Below, in pieces: positions 7,950 through 16,449 of a DNA stretch of 57,196 nucleotides. The position numbers were made by a program, and so were the translations under genes. Position 1 is the first letter of the stretch. Every line of letters begins with the position of its first letter. Source of the stretch: Rhodoplanes sp. (GTDB taxonomy: Bacteria; Pseudomonadota; Alphaproteobacteria; Rhizobiales; Xanthobacteraceae); the NCBI RefSeq assembly GCF_013377085.1, contig NZ_JACAAX010000045.1, forward strand, positions 1 through 57,196, given 5' to 3'. The notes under the pieces were generated by a model, which saw only the letters and a program-made list of their open reading frames with translations, searched no databases and had not been told where the DNA came from.

Positions 7950-9218
7950 TCAGGACGAGCGGGCTTTCGCCAGCGGCGCGACCAGCTCGCCGGAGCGCAG
8001 CGACGGCGGATCGAGGATCACCTGGCGGCCGGGCTGGCGGAACTGCTCGACGTCCTTGCCCTTGATGTCGCGGAACTGCACCATCAGGACGCGCCGCTCG
8101 GTCCAGTCGCCGATCGCGTTGAACCGGGCCGGCCCGGCGATGGTCTTCACCTCGGTCTCGTGCAGCACCTTGGCCATCGCCGCCTTGTCGAGCGAGCCGG
8201 CGCCCGTCACGGCGGCGGCGATGAGCTGGCCGGCCACATAGGCGAAGGGCGGGATGTAGAAGCCGAGCGGATCGAGCCCCTGCTCGGCCGCGACCTTCTC
8301 GTAGCGGGACAGGAACGCCGTCATCTCGGTGTTGGCCATGGTCGGCTCCGGCGCATAGAGCGCGAAGCTGACGATGCCGTTGAGGGCCGGGCCGAGCGAG
8401 GTCAGCAGCGAGGCGTATTGCGTGCCGACCATGGCGCCGCCGAACAGTTTCACGCTGTCGCCGATGCCGACCTCGGAGAGGCCGCGCACCAGTGCCGTCG
8501 AGTCCGGCGGATAGGAGCAGACGAAGACGGCGTCCGGCGTCTGCGCCTTGATGTTGCGCAGGATCGACGAGAAGTCGTTGGTCGCCGGCGGATAGCTCTG
8601 CTTGTAGACGACCGTCATGCCGTACTCGGCGGCGATCTGCTCGGCGCCGCCGGCCGCCGTCTTGGCGAACTCGACGTCGGCCGACAGCACGGCGATGCGG
8701 CTGCAGCCGTTCTGCTTGGCGACGTCGAAGAAGCCGCGCGCCCAGTTGATCTTCGAGTCCGGCCCCCACGGCGCGCTGTGGAAGAACTTGTCGTGCCGCG
8801 TCGCGTCGTTGCCGGCCAGCGCGAACATGCCGATGGTGAACAGGTCGCGCTGCTTGATGAACGGCATCAGCGGCGCCGACAGCCCGGCCCCGTAGGGGGA
8901 GACCAGCACGTCGACCTTGTCGATGTCGACCAGCTTGGAGAACAGGCTGGGGATCTGCGCCACCGCGCTCTGATCGTCGTAGGTGACGAGCTCGACCGGA
9001 CGGCCCAAGAGGCCGCCGGCCTTGTTGACGTCGTCGCGCCACAGCTCGAGCCCCGTGAGGGTGCTCTTGGTCGCCGACAACGCACCGGTCTTCGAGATGG
9101 TGGTGCCGATCCGGATCGGGGCGCCCTGCCCGTGTGCCGACCGCCAGACGGCCGGCATCGCAACTGCTGCACCGGCCGCTGCGACGAGCGTGCCGAATTC
9201 TCTCCGCGTGGCGGCCAT
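7950..9218 (-). CDS. Liv-type periplasmic solute-binding protein
   Basis: This 422-residue type 1 periplasmic binding protein is the first gene of the importer operon. Its N-terminus, MAATRREFGTLVAAAGAAVAMP, has paired arginines before a hydrophobic core, which suggests Tat export. The mature part starts with IRIGTTISKTGALS and continues with the usual two-lobed Peripla_BP_6 pattern (for example YDDQSAVAQIPSLFSKLV and LFGGAMVGTQY). A GGGGAG ribosome site precedes ATG 9218. The binding lobes cannot be assigned to a ligand by eye; an aromatic or carboxylated compound fits the context. Confidence 0.9.
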   Translation of the reverse strand: MAATRREFGTLVAAAGAAVAMPAVWRSAHGQGAPIRIGTTISKTGALSATKSTLTGLELWRDDVNKAGGLLGRPVELVTYDDQSAVAQIPSLFSKLVDIDKVDVLVSPYGAGLSAPLMPFIKQRDLFTIGMFALAGNDATRHDKFFHSAPWGPDSKINWARGFFDVAKQNGCSRIAVLSADVEFAKTAAGGAEQIAAEYGMTVVYKQSYPPATNDFSSILRNIKAQTPDAVFVCSYPPDSTALVRGLSEVGIGDSVKLFGGAMVGTQYASLLTSLGPALNGIVSFALYAPEPTMANTEMTAFLSRYEKVAAEQGLDPLGFYIPPFAYVAGQLIAAAVTGAGSLDKAAMAKVLHETEVKTIAGPARFNAIGDWTERRVLMVQFRDIKGKDVEQFRQPGRQVILDPPSLRSGELVAPLAKARSS

Positions 9219-9248
9219 TTCACTCCCCTTGGGTTTATGCTCGCGGCG

Positions 9249-9279
9249 ATTTTTCGCCTAGCGAATTTTATTTCGTTAA
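9249..9279 (-). promoter_or_regulatory. Candidate IclR operator, copy 2
   Basis: Read on the minus strand, the half-sites CGAA (9275-9272), TTCG (9265-9262) and CGAA (9256-9253) have exactly the spacing of the copy at 2631-2661. Twenty of 31 positions match, ending in GCGAAAAAT in both. The site lies 5-35 bases downstream of the -10 box of the importer operon and about 30 bases before its start codon. Confidence 0.6.
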
Positions 9280-9307
9280 TTGTGGGCGGACTCGACCATG
9301 CTGTCAA
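9279..9307 (-). promoter_or_regulatory. Promoter of the Liv-type importer operon
   Basis: On the minus strand, TTGACA (9307-9302) is separated by 17 bases from CACAAT (9284-9279). The arrangement relative to the operator mirrors the promoter at 2603-2630. Confidence 0.55.
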
Positions 9308-9376
9308 GGCGAGCCGTGGCACGCCGGTGCCGCGGCGAGCGGTGATTGGATGATTTGATCGTGAGGCGCCGCAGCC

Positions 9377-9503
9377 GTAGGGCGCCAATGAGCGCAGCGA
9401 ATTGCGCCGGATAGACCCTTAAACAAAAAAGGCCCGCCGAACGGGCGGGCCGATGTCCAGATCGTTTCGGTGCAATTCGCGCTTTGCGCTCATTGCACCC
9501 TAC
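9377..9503. repeat. GTAGGG...CCCTAC inverted element enclosing a terminator
   Basis: The ends are inverted copies of a GTAGGGxGCxAATGAGCGCAG-type arm (left arm from 9377, right arm ending CCCTAC at 9503). The centre holds an A-tract and a GC hairpin (see 9431-9451). The arms are closely related to those of the element at 24778-24862. It lies just past the 3' end of the DUF6101 gene. Confidence 0.7.
9431..9451 (-). terminator. Rho-independent terminator of the DUF6101 gene
   Basis: An 8-bp perfect GC stem (GGCCCGCC / GGCGGGCC) with a 5-base loop is followed, on the minus strand, by TTTTTTGTTT (9430-9421). It lies about 70 bases after the stop codon of the minus-strand gene at 9519. Confidence 0.75.
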
Positions 9504-9518
9504 TTGAAAGGGGCTCGG

Positions 9519-10094
9519 TCAGCTCCGCGCGATGATCTCTTTCTCGTTCCTGAAGACCTGCGGCGCGGGTGACACCCGGCCGGGCTTGCGACGCAGCAGG
9601 ATCGAGGCGCGGCGACGCTTGATCGGGCCGCAGCGGCGGCGACGCCCCTGAGACTCGGCGACCCGCACCGCACCGAGCCGCGCGAAAGGCTCGCGCAAGC
9701 TTCCGTCCGGCTCGGCGACCAGGAGCGGCAGGCCGAGCACATTGGCCCAGAGCTGCCATTCGGCGACCGCGTCGGTGCCGTCGGCGGCGACGAACAGCGG
9801 CACCGTCAGCGCCTCGTCGCGATGCGCCAGCACGACCGCGACCGAACCGTCGCCGGTCTCGTCGGGCGGCACCACGCGCAGCGCGACGCCGAGATAGCTT
9901 TGGATCGGCAGCGACAGCTTCATCCGCATGCCGGCGACGGCGCGCCGCAGCACCACCCGCTCGCGGGCGAGCTCGACGATCCGTTCGCACGTGTCGGCGG
10001 ACGTGTCGGCGGTCCGGAAACGAACCGGAAGAGCGAAGGGGTCGAGCCGGACATGCCGGCTCGACCCGGAGGGAGCGACCCCACCGGCACTCAT
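9519..10094 (-). CDS. DUF6101 family protein
   Basis: This 191-residue cytoplasmic protein has no signal or membrane segment. The core contains the segments ERVVLRRAVAGMRMKLSLPI and QLWANVLGLPLLVAEPDGSLREPFARLG. The tail is strongly basic (RRRRCGPIKRRRASILLRRKPGR). This matches my memory of DUF6101, a Hyphomicrobiales family found beside ubiA and pmbA; its function is unknown. The basic tail could contact nucleic acid or lipid phosphate (inference). It is transcribed away from pmbA across a 340-base gap. Confidence 0.75.
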   Translation of the reverse strand: MSAGGVAPSGSSRHVRLDPFALPVRFRTADTSADTCERIVELARERVVLRRAVAGMRMKLSLPIQSYLGVALRVVPPDETGDGSVAVVLAHRDEALTVPLFVAADGTDAVAEWQLWANVLGLPLLVAEPDGSLREPFARLGAVRVAESQGRRRRCGPIKRRRASILLRRKPGRVSPAPQVFRNEKEIIARS

Positions 10095-10434
10095 TTGACG
10101 CCTCGCTTTTTAAGCATCCCTGTTCGGACTCTGTCGGCCCGATCTTTCATGTGAGACTAGCGCCGATCGCTTGGTTTCGTCTTAAAAGCCCTGGTTAATC
10201 GGGCGTTTCTCCAATCGTTCGAACCACATGCTTGACGGAGCGTTGCGAAAGCCGCTCTCATTGGAAAGGTCGCCCCGAAAAGGACGCGGCCGCGCCGCCT
10301 CCGCACAGCGGCGGTTTCTCCTTGATCGCCGCGGCCGCGCGCCCCATCTCGTGTCTGCATCCGCCGGCCCGTCTCGCCCGCTCGTCCGACCCGCTCGTCT
10401 CGTCGTCCCTCGCATCGAAAGCGCAAGCCCGCCC
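10095..10434. other. Divergent intergenic region, DUF6101 / pmbA
   Basis: No convincing gene is seen. The left half (about 10100-10200) is AT-richer, with CTTTTTAAGC and CTTAAAAGCC patches, and should hold both promoters. A TTGACG at 10232-10237 has no good -10 partner. No palindromic element of the kind seen at 3' ends is present. Confidence 0.5.
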
Positions 10435-11787
10435 ATGTCCTCCCTGTTCGATCAGTCCGCGCTCGTCACCCTCGCCGAGCGTCTCGTCGCTGCGGCGAAA
10501 CGCGCCGGGGCCGATGCGGCCGATGCGATCGCGACGCGCGGCGTGTCGCTCGCCGTCGAGGTGCGCGACGGCACCGTGGAGGAATCGACGCGCTCCGAGG
10601 ACGACGATGTCGGCCTGCGCGTGCTGGTCGGCCGCCGCCAGGCGGTGGTGTCGACCAACGATCTGGTGCGCGAGGGCGTAGATGCGCTGGCCGAGCGCGC
10701 CGTCGCGATGGCACGTGTCGCCCCCGAGGATCCTCATGCGGGGCTCGCCGATCCGGCGCTGCTGGCGAAGGACATTCCGGATCTGGATCTCGTCGATCGC
10801 GCCGTGGCGGACGTCGACGTGCTGGAGCAGCGCGCGAAAGCCGCCGAGGCTGCGGGGCTCGCGGTCGCGGGGGTGAGCAAATCAGGCGGCGCCTCGGCGT
10901 CATCCGGCATCGGCGGCATGGTGCTGGTGACCTCGACGGGCTTCACCGGCATCTATGTCGGCTCGCGCCATTCCGTGTCGATGCAGGCGATCGCCGGCGA
11001 GGGCACCCGGATGGAGCGCGACTACGACTGGTCGTCGGCCGTCTATGCGAGCGATCTCGACGATCCCGCCGCGATCGGCCGCTCGGCCGGCGAGCGTGCG
11101 GTCAAGCGGCTCGATCCGCGCAAGGTGACGACCCGCAAGGTGCCGGTGGTGTTCGATCCGCGCGTCGCCGGCTCGCTGGTCTCGCATCTCGTCTCGGCTG
11201 TGAACGGTGCCTCGATTGCCCGCAAGACCAGCCTGCTGCGCGACAAGCTCGGCCAGCAGGTCTTCGCTCCCGGCATTCGCATCATCGACGATCCGCTGCG
11301 CCGGCGCGGCCTGCGCTCGCATCCGTTCGACGCCGAGGGCGTCGCCGGAAAGCCGCGCGCGCTGGTCGACGACGGCGTGATCACGACCTGGCTGCTCGAC
11401 TGCGCGACGGCGCGCGAGCTCGGCATGACCACGACCGGCCACGCGCAGCGCGGCGTCTCCTCGACGCCGAGCCCGAGCGCGTCGAACGTCCATCTGGAGG
11501 CCGGTGCCGAAACGCCCGGCGAGCTGCTCACCGACATCTCCGACGGTCTGTTCGTCACCGACCTGATCGGCATGGGCGTCAACATGGTGACGGGCGACTA
11601 CAGCCGCGGCGCCGCCGGCTTCTGGATCGAGAACGGCGAGCTCACCTATCCGGTCAGCGAGGTGACGATCGCCGGCAACCTGATCGACATGTTCGGCACG
11701 CTGCGGCCGGCGAACGATCTCACGTTCCGCTTCGGCGTCAACGCACCCACGGTGCGGGCGGAGGGACTGACCGTTGCAGGCGTCTGA
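10435..11787 (+). CDS. pmbA: TldD/PmbA family protein (PmbA/TldE)
   Basis: At 450 residues this is a PmbA/TldE-type subunit, the partner of the TldD metalloprotease that trims peptides such as microcin precursors and some antitoxins. Typical blocks are GVSLAVEVRDGTVEESTRSEDDDVGLRVLVG near the start, KVPVVFDPRVAGSLVSHL in the middle and GVSSTPSPSASNVHLEAG with GMGVNMVTGDYSRGAAGFWIENGE near the end. The HExxxH zinc motif of TldD is absent, which favours PmbA over TldD. The start MSSLFDQS (10435) was chosen on family length; an upstream in-frame ATG adds a non-conserved stretch. Its 3' end overlaps the next gene. Confidence 0.88.
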   Translation: MSSLFDQSALVTLAERLVAAAKRAGADAADAIATRGVSLAVEVRDGTVEESTRSEDDDVGLRVLVGRRQAVVSTNDLVREGVDALAERAVAMARVAPEDPHAGLADPALLAKDIPDLDLVDRAVADVDVLEQRAKAAEAAGLAVAGVSKSGGASASSGIGGMVLVTSTGFTGIYVGSRHSVSMQAIAGEGTRMERDYDWSSAVYASDLDDPAAIGRSAGERAVKRLDPRKVTTRKVPVVFDPRVAGSLVSHLVSAVNGASIARKTSLLRDKLGQQVFAPGIRIIDDPLRRRGLRSHPFDAEGVAGKPRALVDDGVITTWLLDCATARELGMTTTGHAQRGVSSTPSPSASNVHLEAGAETPGELLTDISDGLFVTDLIGMGVNMVTGDYSRGAAGFWIENGELTYPVSEVTIAGNLIDMFGTLRPANDLTFRFGVNAPTVRAEGLTVAGV

Positions 11788-12607
11788 GCAGATCGACCGC
11801 GGCGCCGTCGTCAAAGGGCTCGCCGCGCTCGTGCGCGAGGCCGGCGCGCTGGCGCTGCGCTCGACCCGCAGCCCGATCAAGAGCTGGTTCAAGGGCGCCG
11901 GCGACGGCTCGCCGGTGTCAGAGATCGATCTCGCGGTCGACCGGCTGTTGAAGGAGCGGCTCGGCGCGCTGCTGCCCGGCTGCGGCTGGCTCTCCGAGGA
12001 GACCGAGGACGACCCGGCCCGGCTCGGCTGCGACCGGCTGTGGGTGGTCGATCCGATCGACGGCACCCGCGGATTCCTGGCCGGCAAGCCCGACTGGACC
12101 GTCTCGGTGGCGCTGGTCGAGCATGGCCGGCCCGTGATCGGGGCGCTGTTCGCGCCGGCGAGCGACGAGATGTTCCTCGCCACCGCGGGAGGCGGCGCGA
12201 CCCGCAACGGCACGCCGATCGCGGTCGCGCGCGCCGGCGTCGCGCAGGACAGAGCGACGCTCGCAGGCTCGCGCGTCGCCGGCCCGCCGCGCCTGCTCGA
12301 ACGGCTCGCCGCGACGACTCCCGGCCTGGTGCTGGAGCCCAAGGTTCACTCGCTGGCGCTGCGCTTCGCACGCGTCGCACAGGGCGCGATCCACGTCGCC
12401 TTCGCGTCCCGCGAGAGCCACGACTGGGACCTTGCGGCTGCCGATCTTTTGGTGCACGAAGCCGCAGGGACGCTGACGACGGTTACGGGTGAATCCATCC
12501 GGTACAACCGCCCGGTTCCGACGCACGAGGCGCTGATCGCAGCCGACCCCGCGCGCCATCGGGCGGTGAGCGAGATCGTCGCGACGCTGGCGCGGACGCC
12601 GCGCTGA
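11774..12607 (+). CDS. Inositol monophosphatase family phosphatase (CysQ-like)
   Basis: This 277-residue Mg-dependent phosphatase shows the full IMPase/CysQ motif set: GDGSPVSEIDLAVDR, LSEETEDD, the signature WVVDPIDGTRGFLAG and the C-terminal HDWDLAAADLLVHEAAG. The likely substrate is 3'-phosphoadenosine 5'-phosphate or a related bisphosphate, as for CysQ; the family also includes inositol-1-phosphatases, so the substrate is not certain. Translation seems to start at a TTG inside the 3' end of pmbA (14-base overlap), which implies coupling. It precedes waaA and lpxK. Confidence 0.88.
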   Translation: MQASEQIDRGAVVKGLAALVREAGALALRSTRSPIKSWFKGAGDGSPVSEIDLAVDRLLKERLGALLPGCGWLSEETEDDPARLGCDRLWVVDPIDGTRGFLAGKPDWTVSVALVEHGRPVIGALFAPASDEMFLATAGGGATRNGTPIAVARAGVAQDRATLAGSRVAGPPRLLERLAATTPGLVLEPKVHSLALRFARVAQGAIHVAFASRESHDWDLAAADLLVHEAAGTLTTVTGESIRYNRPVPTHEALIAADPARHRAVSEIVATLARTPR

Positions 12608-12683
12608 GCCGGCCCTCCGTCGCACCACTCCCGTGGGCGACGGCTCTGCCCGACGGATCTGCGCGACAAGGGAGGCGGCGGTC

Positions 12684-13988
12684 TTGGTCGAACGATTGCC
12701 GTTCACCTTCGCGGCGTACCGGTTCGCCACCACGGTGGCCACTCCCTTTGCCCGCTATCTGCTCGCCCACCGGCTGAAGCGCGGCAAGGAGCATCCCGAG
12801 CGGATTGCCGAACGACGCGGCGAGGCCGGCGCGGCGCGGCCACGCGGTCCGCTGGTGTGGGTGCATGGCGCCAGCGTCGGCGAGCTGATCGCGGCGCTGC
12901 CCGTGGTGGAGCGCCTCTGCGCCCGCGGCCTCGCCGTGCTGGTCACCACCGGCACGGTGACGTCGTCCGAGGTCGCAGCAAGGCGCCTGCCGGCCGGCGC
13001 GTTGCACCAGTTCGTGCCGCTCGACGCGCCGTCCTATGTGGCGCGCTTCCTCGACCATTGGCGGCCCGATCTCGGCCTGTTCGTCGAGTCCGACCTGTGG
13101 CCGAACCTGATCGTCGGCTGCGCCACGCGCCACATCCCGCTGATCCTGATCAACGGCCGGCTGTCGGAGCGCTCCTACGAGAAGTGGCGGCGCGCGCCCG
13201 CCACCATCGAGGCGCTGCTGTCGCGCTTTGATCTCTGCCTGGTGCGCTCGCCCGAGGACGCGCAGCGCTTCGGCGCGCTCGGCGCGCCGCGCATCGGCGT
13301 CACCGGCAATCTCAAGCTCGACGTGCCGGCCCTGCCGGTCGATCCCGCCCGCTTCGCCGAGCTGCGGCGCGCGCTCGGCAGCCGACCCCTGGTCGTCGCC
13401 GCCTCGACCCATGCGGGCGAGGAGATGGTGCTGATCGAGGCGCACCGCCGCCTGCGGATCGACTTCCCGCGGCTCATCACCGTGATCGCGCCGCGCCATC
13501 CGGATCGCGGCGACGAGATCGCCATGATGGCGAAGATCTCCGGCCTCGAGGCACGGCGCCGCTCGCAGGGCGTGCTGCCCAACGCGGCGACCGAGATCTA
13601 TGTGAGCGACACGCTCGGCGAGCTCGGCCTGCTCTATCGCCTCGCGCCCGTCGTGTTCATGGGCGGCTCGCTGATCCCGCATGGCGGGCAGAACCCGATC
13701 GAGCCGATCAAGCTCGGCGCCGCGGTGCTGCACGGGCCGCATGTGAAGAACTTCGCCGACATCTACGCGGCACTCGACCACGCCGGCGGCGCCCAGCCGG
13801 TCGCCGACGGCGACGATCTGGCCCGTCGGCTGGCGCTGCTGCTCGCCGACCAGGAGGCGCGCGCGCGGCTCGCCGCGGCGGGCGAGCGGACCGTGCAGAT
13901 CCTCGCCGGCGCGGTCGAGCGTACCATGGCGGCGCTGGAGCCCTATCTGGCGCAGATCCGGATCGGGAGCCGCCCCGGCGATGCGTGA
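12684..13988 (+). CDS. waaA: 3-deoxy-D-manno-octulosonic acid transferase (KdtA/WaaA)
   Basis: This inner-membrane-associated GT-B glycosyltransferase adds Kdo from CMP-Kdo to lipid IVA. It is 434 residues from the TTG at 12684, which has GGGAGG eight bases upstream; a GTG at 12633 is a weaker alternative. Landmarks are VWVHGASVGELIAALPVV near residue 55, the LFVESDLWPNLI block near 133, and the donor-site region MGGSLIPHGGQNPIEPIKLG near 345. The N-terminal hydrophobic helix anchors it to the membrane. The stop overlaps the lpxK start (ATGCGTGA), so the two lipid A genes are coupled. Confidence 0.93.
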   Translation: MVERLPFTFAAYRFATTVATPFARYLLAHRLKRGKEHPERIAERRGEAGAARPRGPLVWVHGASVGELIAALPVVERLCARGLAVLVTTGTVTSSEVAARRLPAGALHQFVPLDAPSYVARFLDHWRPDLGLFVESDLWPNLIVGCATRHIPLILINGRLSERSYEKWRRAPATIEALLSRFDLCLVRSPEDAQRFGALGAPRIGVTGNLKLDVPALPVDPARFAELRRALGSRPLVVAASTHAGEEMVLIEAHRRLRIDFPRLITVIAPRHPDRGDEIAMMAKISGLEARRRSQGVLPNAATEIYVSDTLGELGLLYRLAPVVFMGGSLIPHGGQNPIEPIKLGAAVLHGPHVKNFADIYAALDHAGGAQPVADGDDLARRLALLLADQEARARLAAAGERTVQILAGAVERTMAALEPYLAQIRIGSRPGDA

Positions 13989-14985
13989 ACCAGCCTTCTG
14001 GTGGCGCGCACCGGGCCTCGCCTCCGGCCTGCTGGCCCCGCTCGCCGCGATCTACGGCCATGTCGCCGAGAAGCGCCTGCGGCGGCCGGGCGCGACCCTG
14101 CCGGTGCCGGTGGTCTGCGTCGGCAATCTCACGGTCGGCGGCGCCGGCAAGACCCCGACCGCCATCGCGCTCGCCCGCCTGATGCAGGCGGCCGGGCTCG
14201 CCCCGGTCTTTCTCACCCGCGGCTACAAGGGCCGGCTCGCCGGGCCGCTGCGGGTCGATCCGACGGCGGCCGCCGCCGATGTCGGCGACGAGCCGCTGCT
14301 GCTCGCCCGCGTCGCACCGACGATCCTGGCCCGCGACCGCGTCGCCGGTGCGGCACTGGCGCTCACCGCGCGGGCGAGCGCCATCGTGATGGACGACGGG
14401 CTGCAGAACCCGTCTCTGGTCAAGACGATCGCCCTGGTGGTGCTCGACGGGCGCCGCGGCGCCGGCAATGCCCGCGTGGTCCCGGCCGGGCCGCTGCGCG
14501 CGCCGCTCGAGGCGCAGCTCGACCGCGCCCATGGCCTGCTGGTGGTGGGCGAGCCGTCGGCCGCGGCGGAGGAGATCGTCGGCATGGTCCGCAAGCGCGG
14601 CCTGCCGGTGTTCTTCGGACGCCTGGCACCGGACCCGGCCGCCGTGGCGACGTTGCGCGGACAAAAGCTGCTCGCCTATGCGGGCATCGCCGATCCGGAC
14701 AAGTTCGTCGCGACGCTGGCGGCGGCCGGGCTGGCGCCGGCGCAGACGGTGCGCTTCGCCGACCACCACGCCTTCACGCCCGCGGAGGCCGCGCGGCTCC
14801 TTGCCGACGCCGACGCGAACGGGCTGCGGCTGGTCACCACCGAGAAGGATGTCTTGCGCCTGCAGGGCGATCCGGCGCTGGCCGGGCTGGCGGCCAGGAG
14901 CGCCGTGCTGCCGGTCGGCCTGGTGCTCGACGAGCCCGCCGCGATGCGGGCCTTCCTGGCGGGGCGGACCGGCCTGCGGCTTTAG
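13981..14985 (+). CDS. lpxK: Tetraacyldisaccharide 4'-kinase LpxK
   Basis: This kinase phosphorylates the 4' position of the lipid A disaccharide at the inner membrane. It is 334 residues, the usual length. The P-loop is GNLTVGGAGKTPTAIAL near residue 48; DDGLQNPSLVKTIALVVLDGRRGAGNARVVPAGPLR-type signatures follow near residue 140, and FADHHAFTPAEAARL lies near 260. A short N-terminal hydrophobic segment (GLASGLLAPLAAIYG) serves as the membrane anchor. It overlaps waaA by eight bases and ends convergent to the DUF2093 gene. Confidence 0.93.
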   Translation: MREPAFWWRAPGLASGLLAPLAAIYGHVAEKRLRRPGATLPVPVVCVGNLTVGGAGKTPTAIALARLMQAAGLAPVFLTRGYKGRLAGPLRVDPTAAAADVGDEPLLLARVAPTILARDRVAGAALALTARASAIVMDDGLQNPSLVKTIALVVLDGRRGAGNARVVPAGPLRAPLEAQLDRAHGLLVVGEPSAAAEEIVGMVRKRGLPVFFGRLAPDPAAVATLRGQKLLAYAGIADPDKFVATLAAAGLAPAQTVRFADHHAFTPAEAARLLADADANGLRLVTTEKDVLRLQGDPALAGLAARSAVLPVGLVLDEPAAMRAFLAGRTGLRL

Positions 14986-15001
14986 GAACGCGGCACTTCG
15001 G

Positions 15002-15232
15002 TCAGGTCGGCTTGAGGCGGTCGGGATAGAGCCGCTGCGCCACCGCCTCGGGACCCGAATAGGCTTCCTGGTGCTCGACGCTCCAGTATTTCAGCTCCTC
15101 GAGCGGGATCGGCACGCCCGTCACGGCGCAACGCACGAAGGCGCCGGGGCGCAGCACGCGAAAATCGGCGTCGAGATAACGAATTTCCGCCTCGCCCGTC
15201 TGCGGCGAGCGATAATCGAAGCGGTTCAGCAC
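15002..15232 (-). CDS. DUF2093 family protein
   Basis: This small protein of 76 residues starts at a GTG (15232) with GGAGG six bases upstream. The motif content is LNRFDYRSPQTGEAEIRYLDADFRVLRPGAFVRCAVTGVPIPLEELKYWSVE in abbreviated terms: RYLDADFRVLRPG, FVRCAVTG and IPLEELKYWSVE are the recognisable blocks. This is a conserved alphaproteobacterial family that usually lies beside lpxK and xseA. A single conserved cysteine is present. Function unknown. Confidence 0.82.
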   Translation of the reverse strand: MLNRFDYRSPQTGEAEIRYLDADFRVLRPGAFVRCAVTGVPIPLEELKYWSVEHQEAYSGPEAVAQRLYPDRLKPT

Positions 15233-15375
15233 AAAAGACCTCCCGAGCACGTTCGGGCCGGACCAGCCGGCGGCGTCCGGCCCCAATGTAATCGCTCGCG
15301 GGCGACGACGAAACCCCGCCGAGCGGCGCAAACGGCCCACGTCGATCGGCGATCGCGGCCATGGTAGGATGGGCC

Positions 15376-16290
15376 ATGAACGGCGGAGCCATGCGGGTCG
15401 TCACCTCACTGCTCTTCATCGTGCTCGCGACCGCGCCCGGGCGGGCGGCGCCGGGCCCATCCGAGCCGCCCGCCGCGGAGGCCGCCGGCATGGCCGCGAC
15501 ACCGGCGGCATCCGCCCCGGCGGGCGCATTCGGCGGCGAGGCCGTGCGCATCCCGTCCCGCGACACCACGCTCACGGCCGCCCTGTTCCGGCCGGACGGC
15601 GCCGGGCCGTTCCCGGCCGTGGTTGCCCTGCACGGCTGCGGCGGGCTCGCCAAGGAGAGCCTCGATCCGCGCTACCGCGACTGGGCCAAGGCGCTCAACG
15701 ATCGCGGCTTCGTCGTGCTGTTTCCCGACAGCTTCGGCTCGCGCGGGCTGGGCTCGCAGTGCCGGGTGCGGGCCCGCAGCGTCACGCCCGAGCGCGAGCG
15801 GACCGCCGACGCCGACGCGGCGCGCCGCTGGCTGCAGGCGCAGTCCTATGTGCGTGCCGACCGGATCTCGCTGCTCGGCTGGTCGAACGGCGGCAGCAGC
15901 GTCCTGTGGGCGGTCCGCCCGCAGAGCCGCACGGAGCGATCGAGCCCCGACTTCCGCTCCGCCGTGGCATTCTATCCGGGCTGCGCCCGCCTGGTGCCAC
16001 GGGCCTGGAGCGCCCGCGTGCCGACCCTGGTGCTGATCGGCGGCGCCGACGACTGGACCCCGGCGGCGGCCTGCGAGCAGATGGTGGCGGGCGCACGCGG
16101 CCGCAGCGCCCTGACGGCCATCGAGGTCTATCCGGGCGCCTATCACGACTTCGACGCCCCCGACCGCCCGGTGCGCCTCCACACCGGCCTCACCTTCTCG
16201 GCCGACGGCTCCGGCCGGGCGCACAGCGGCACCAATCCGGCGGCCCGCGCCGACGCGTTCCAGCGCGCCCCGGCCTGGCTGGCCCGGTGA
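15376..16290 (+). CDS. Exported dienelactone-hydrolase-like alpha/beta hydrolase
   Basis: This protein of about 304 residues has a signal peptide (MRVVTSLLFIVLATAPGRAAPG, counting from the inner ATG at 15391) and an alpha/beta-hydrolase fold. The oxyanion region is VVALHGCGGLAKESL. The nucleophile is the serine of GWSNGGSS in place of the cysteine of true dienelactone hydrolases. The acid is probably the aspartate of GGADDWTP and the histidine that of GAYHDFDAP. A C-terminal HSGTNPAARADAF segment is common in this DLH subgroup. It is probably periplasmic; substrate unknown. Starts at 15361, 15376 and 15391 are all possible. Confidence 0.82.
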   Translation: MNGGAMRVVTSLLFIVLATAPGRAAPGPSEPPAAEAAGMAATPAASAPAGAFGGEAVRIPSRDTTLTAALFRPDGAGPFPAVVALHGCGGLAKESLDPRYRDWAKALNDRGFVVLFPDSFGSRGLGSQCRVRARSVTPERERTADADAARRWLQAQSYVRADRISLLGWSNGGSSVLWAVRPQSRTERSSPDFRSAVAFYPGCARLVPRAWSARVPTLVLIGGADDWTPAAACEQMVAGARGRSALTAIEVYPGAYHDFDAPDRPVRLHTGLTFSADGSGRAHSGTNPAARADAFQRAPAWLAR

Positions 16291-16307
16291 GGACGGTTTT
16301 CTAGAAC

Positions 16308-16433
16308 AGCCGTCCCATACTCTGACTCGTCATACGCGGGCTCGACCCGCGTATCCATCTCTAGAAAAGACATCAGTTTCAGTAGCTTGATGGATGGCCG
16401 GGTCAAGCCCGGCCATGACGCGAGGGGGCGAAG
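16308..16433. repeat. Palindromic intergenic element, GTCATACGCGGG family, copy 1
   Basis: It contains the hairpin TACGCGGGCTCGACCCGCGTA, the spacer TCTAGAAAAGACATC, GTAGCTTGATGGATGG, and a second hairpin GGCCGGGTCAAGCCCGGCC. The copy at 38934-39055 is almost identical over about 115 bases. It lies between two convergent genes (the hydrolase and xseA). Confidence 0.8.
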
Positions 16434-16449
16434 CCTGCGAGGGCTGGTT

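Noticed and set aside
10435-11787. TldD rather than PmbA
   Set aside because: The HExxxH zinc-binding motif that marks TldD is not visible, so the PmbA/TldE assignment is better.
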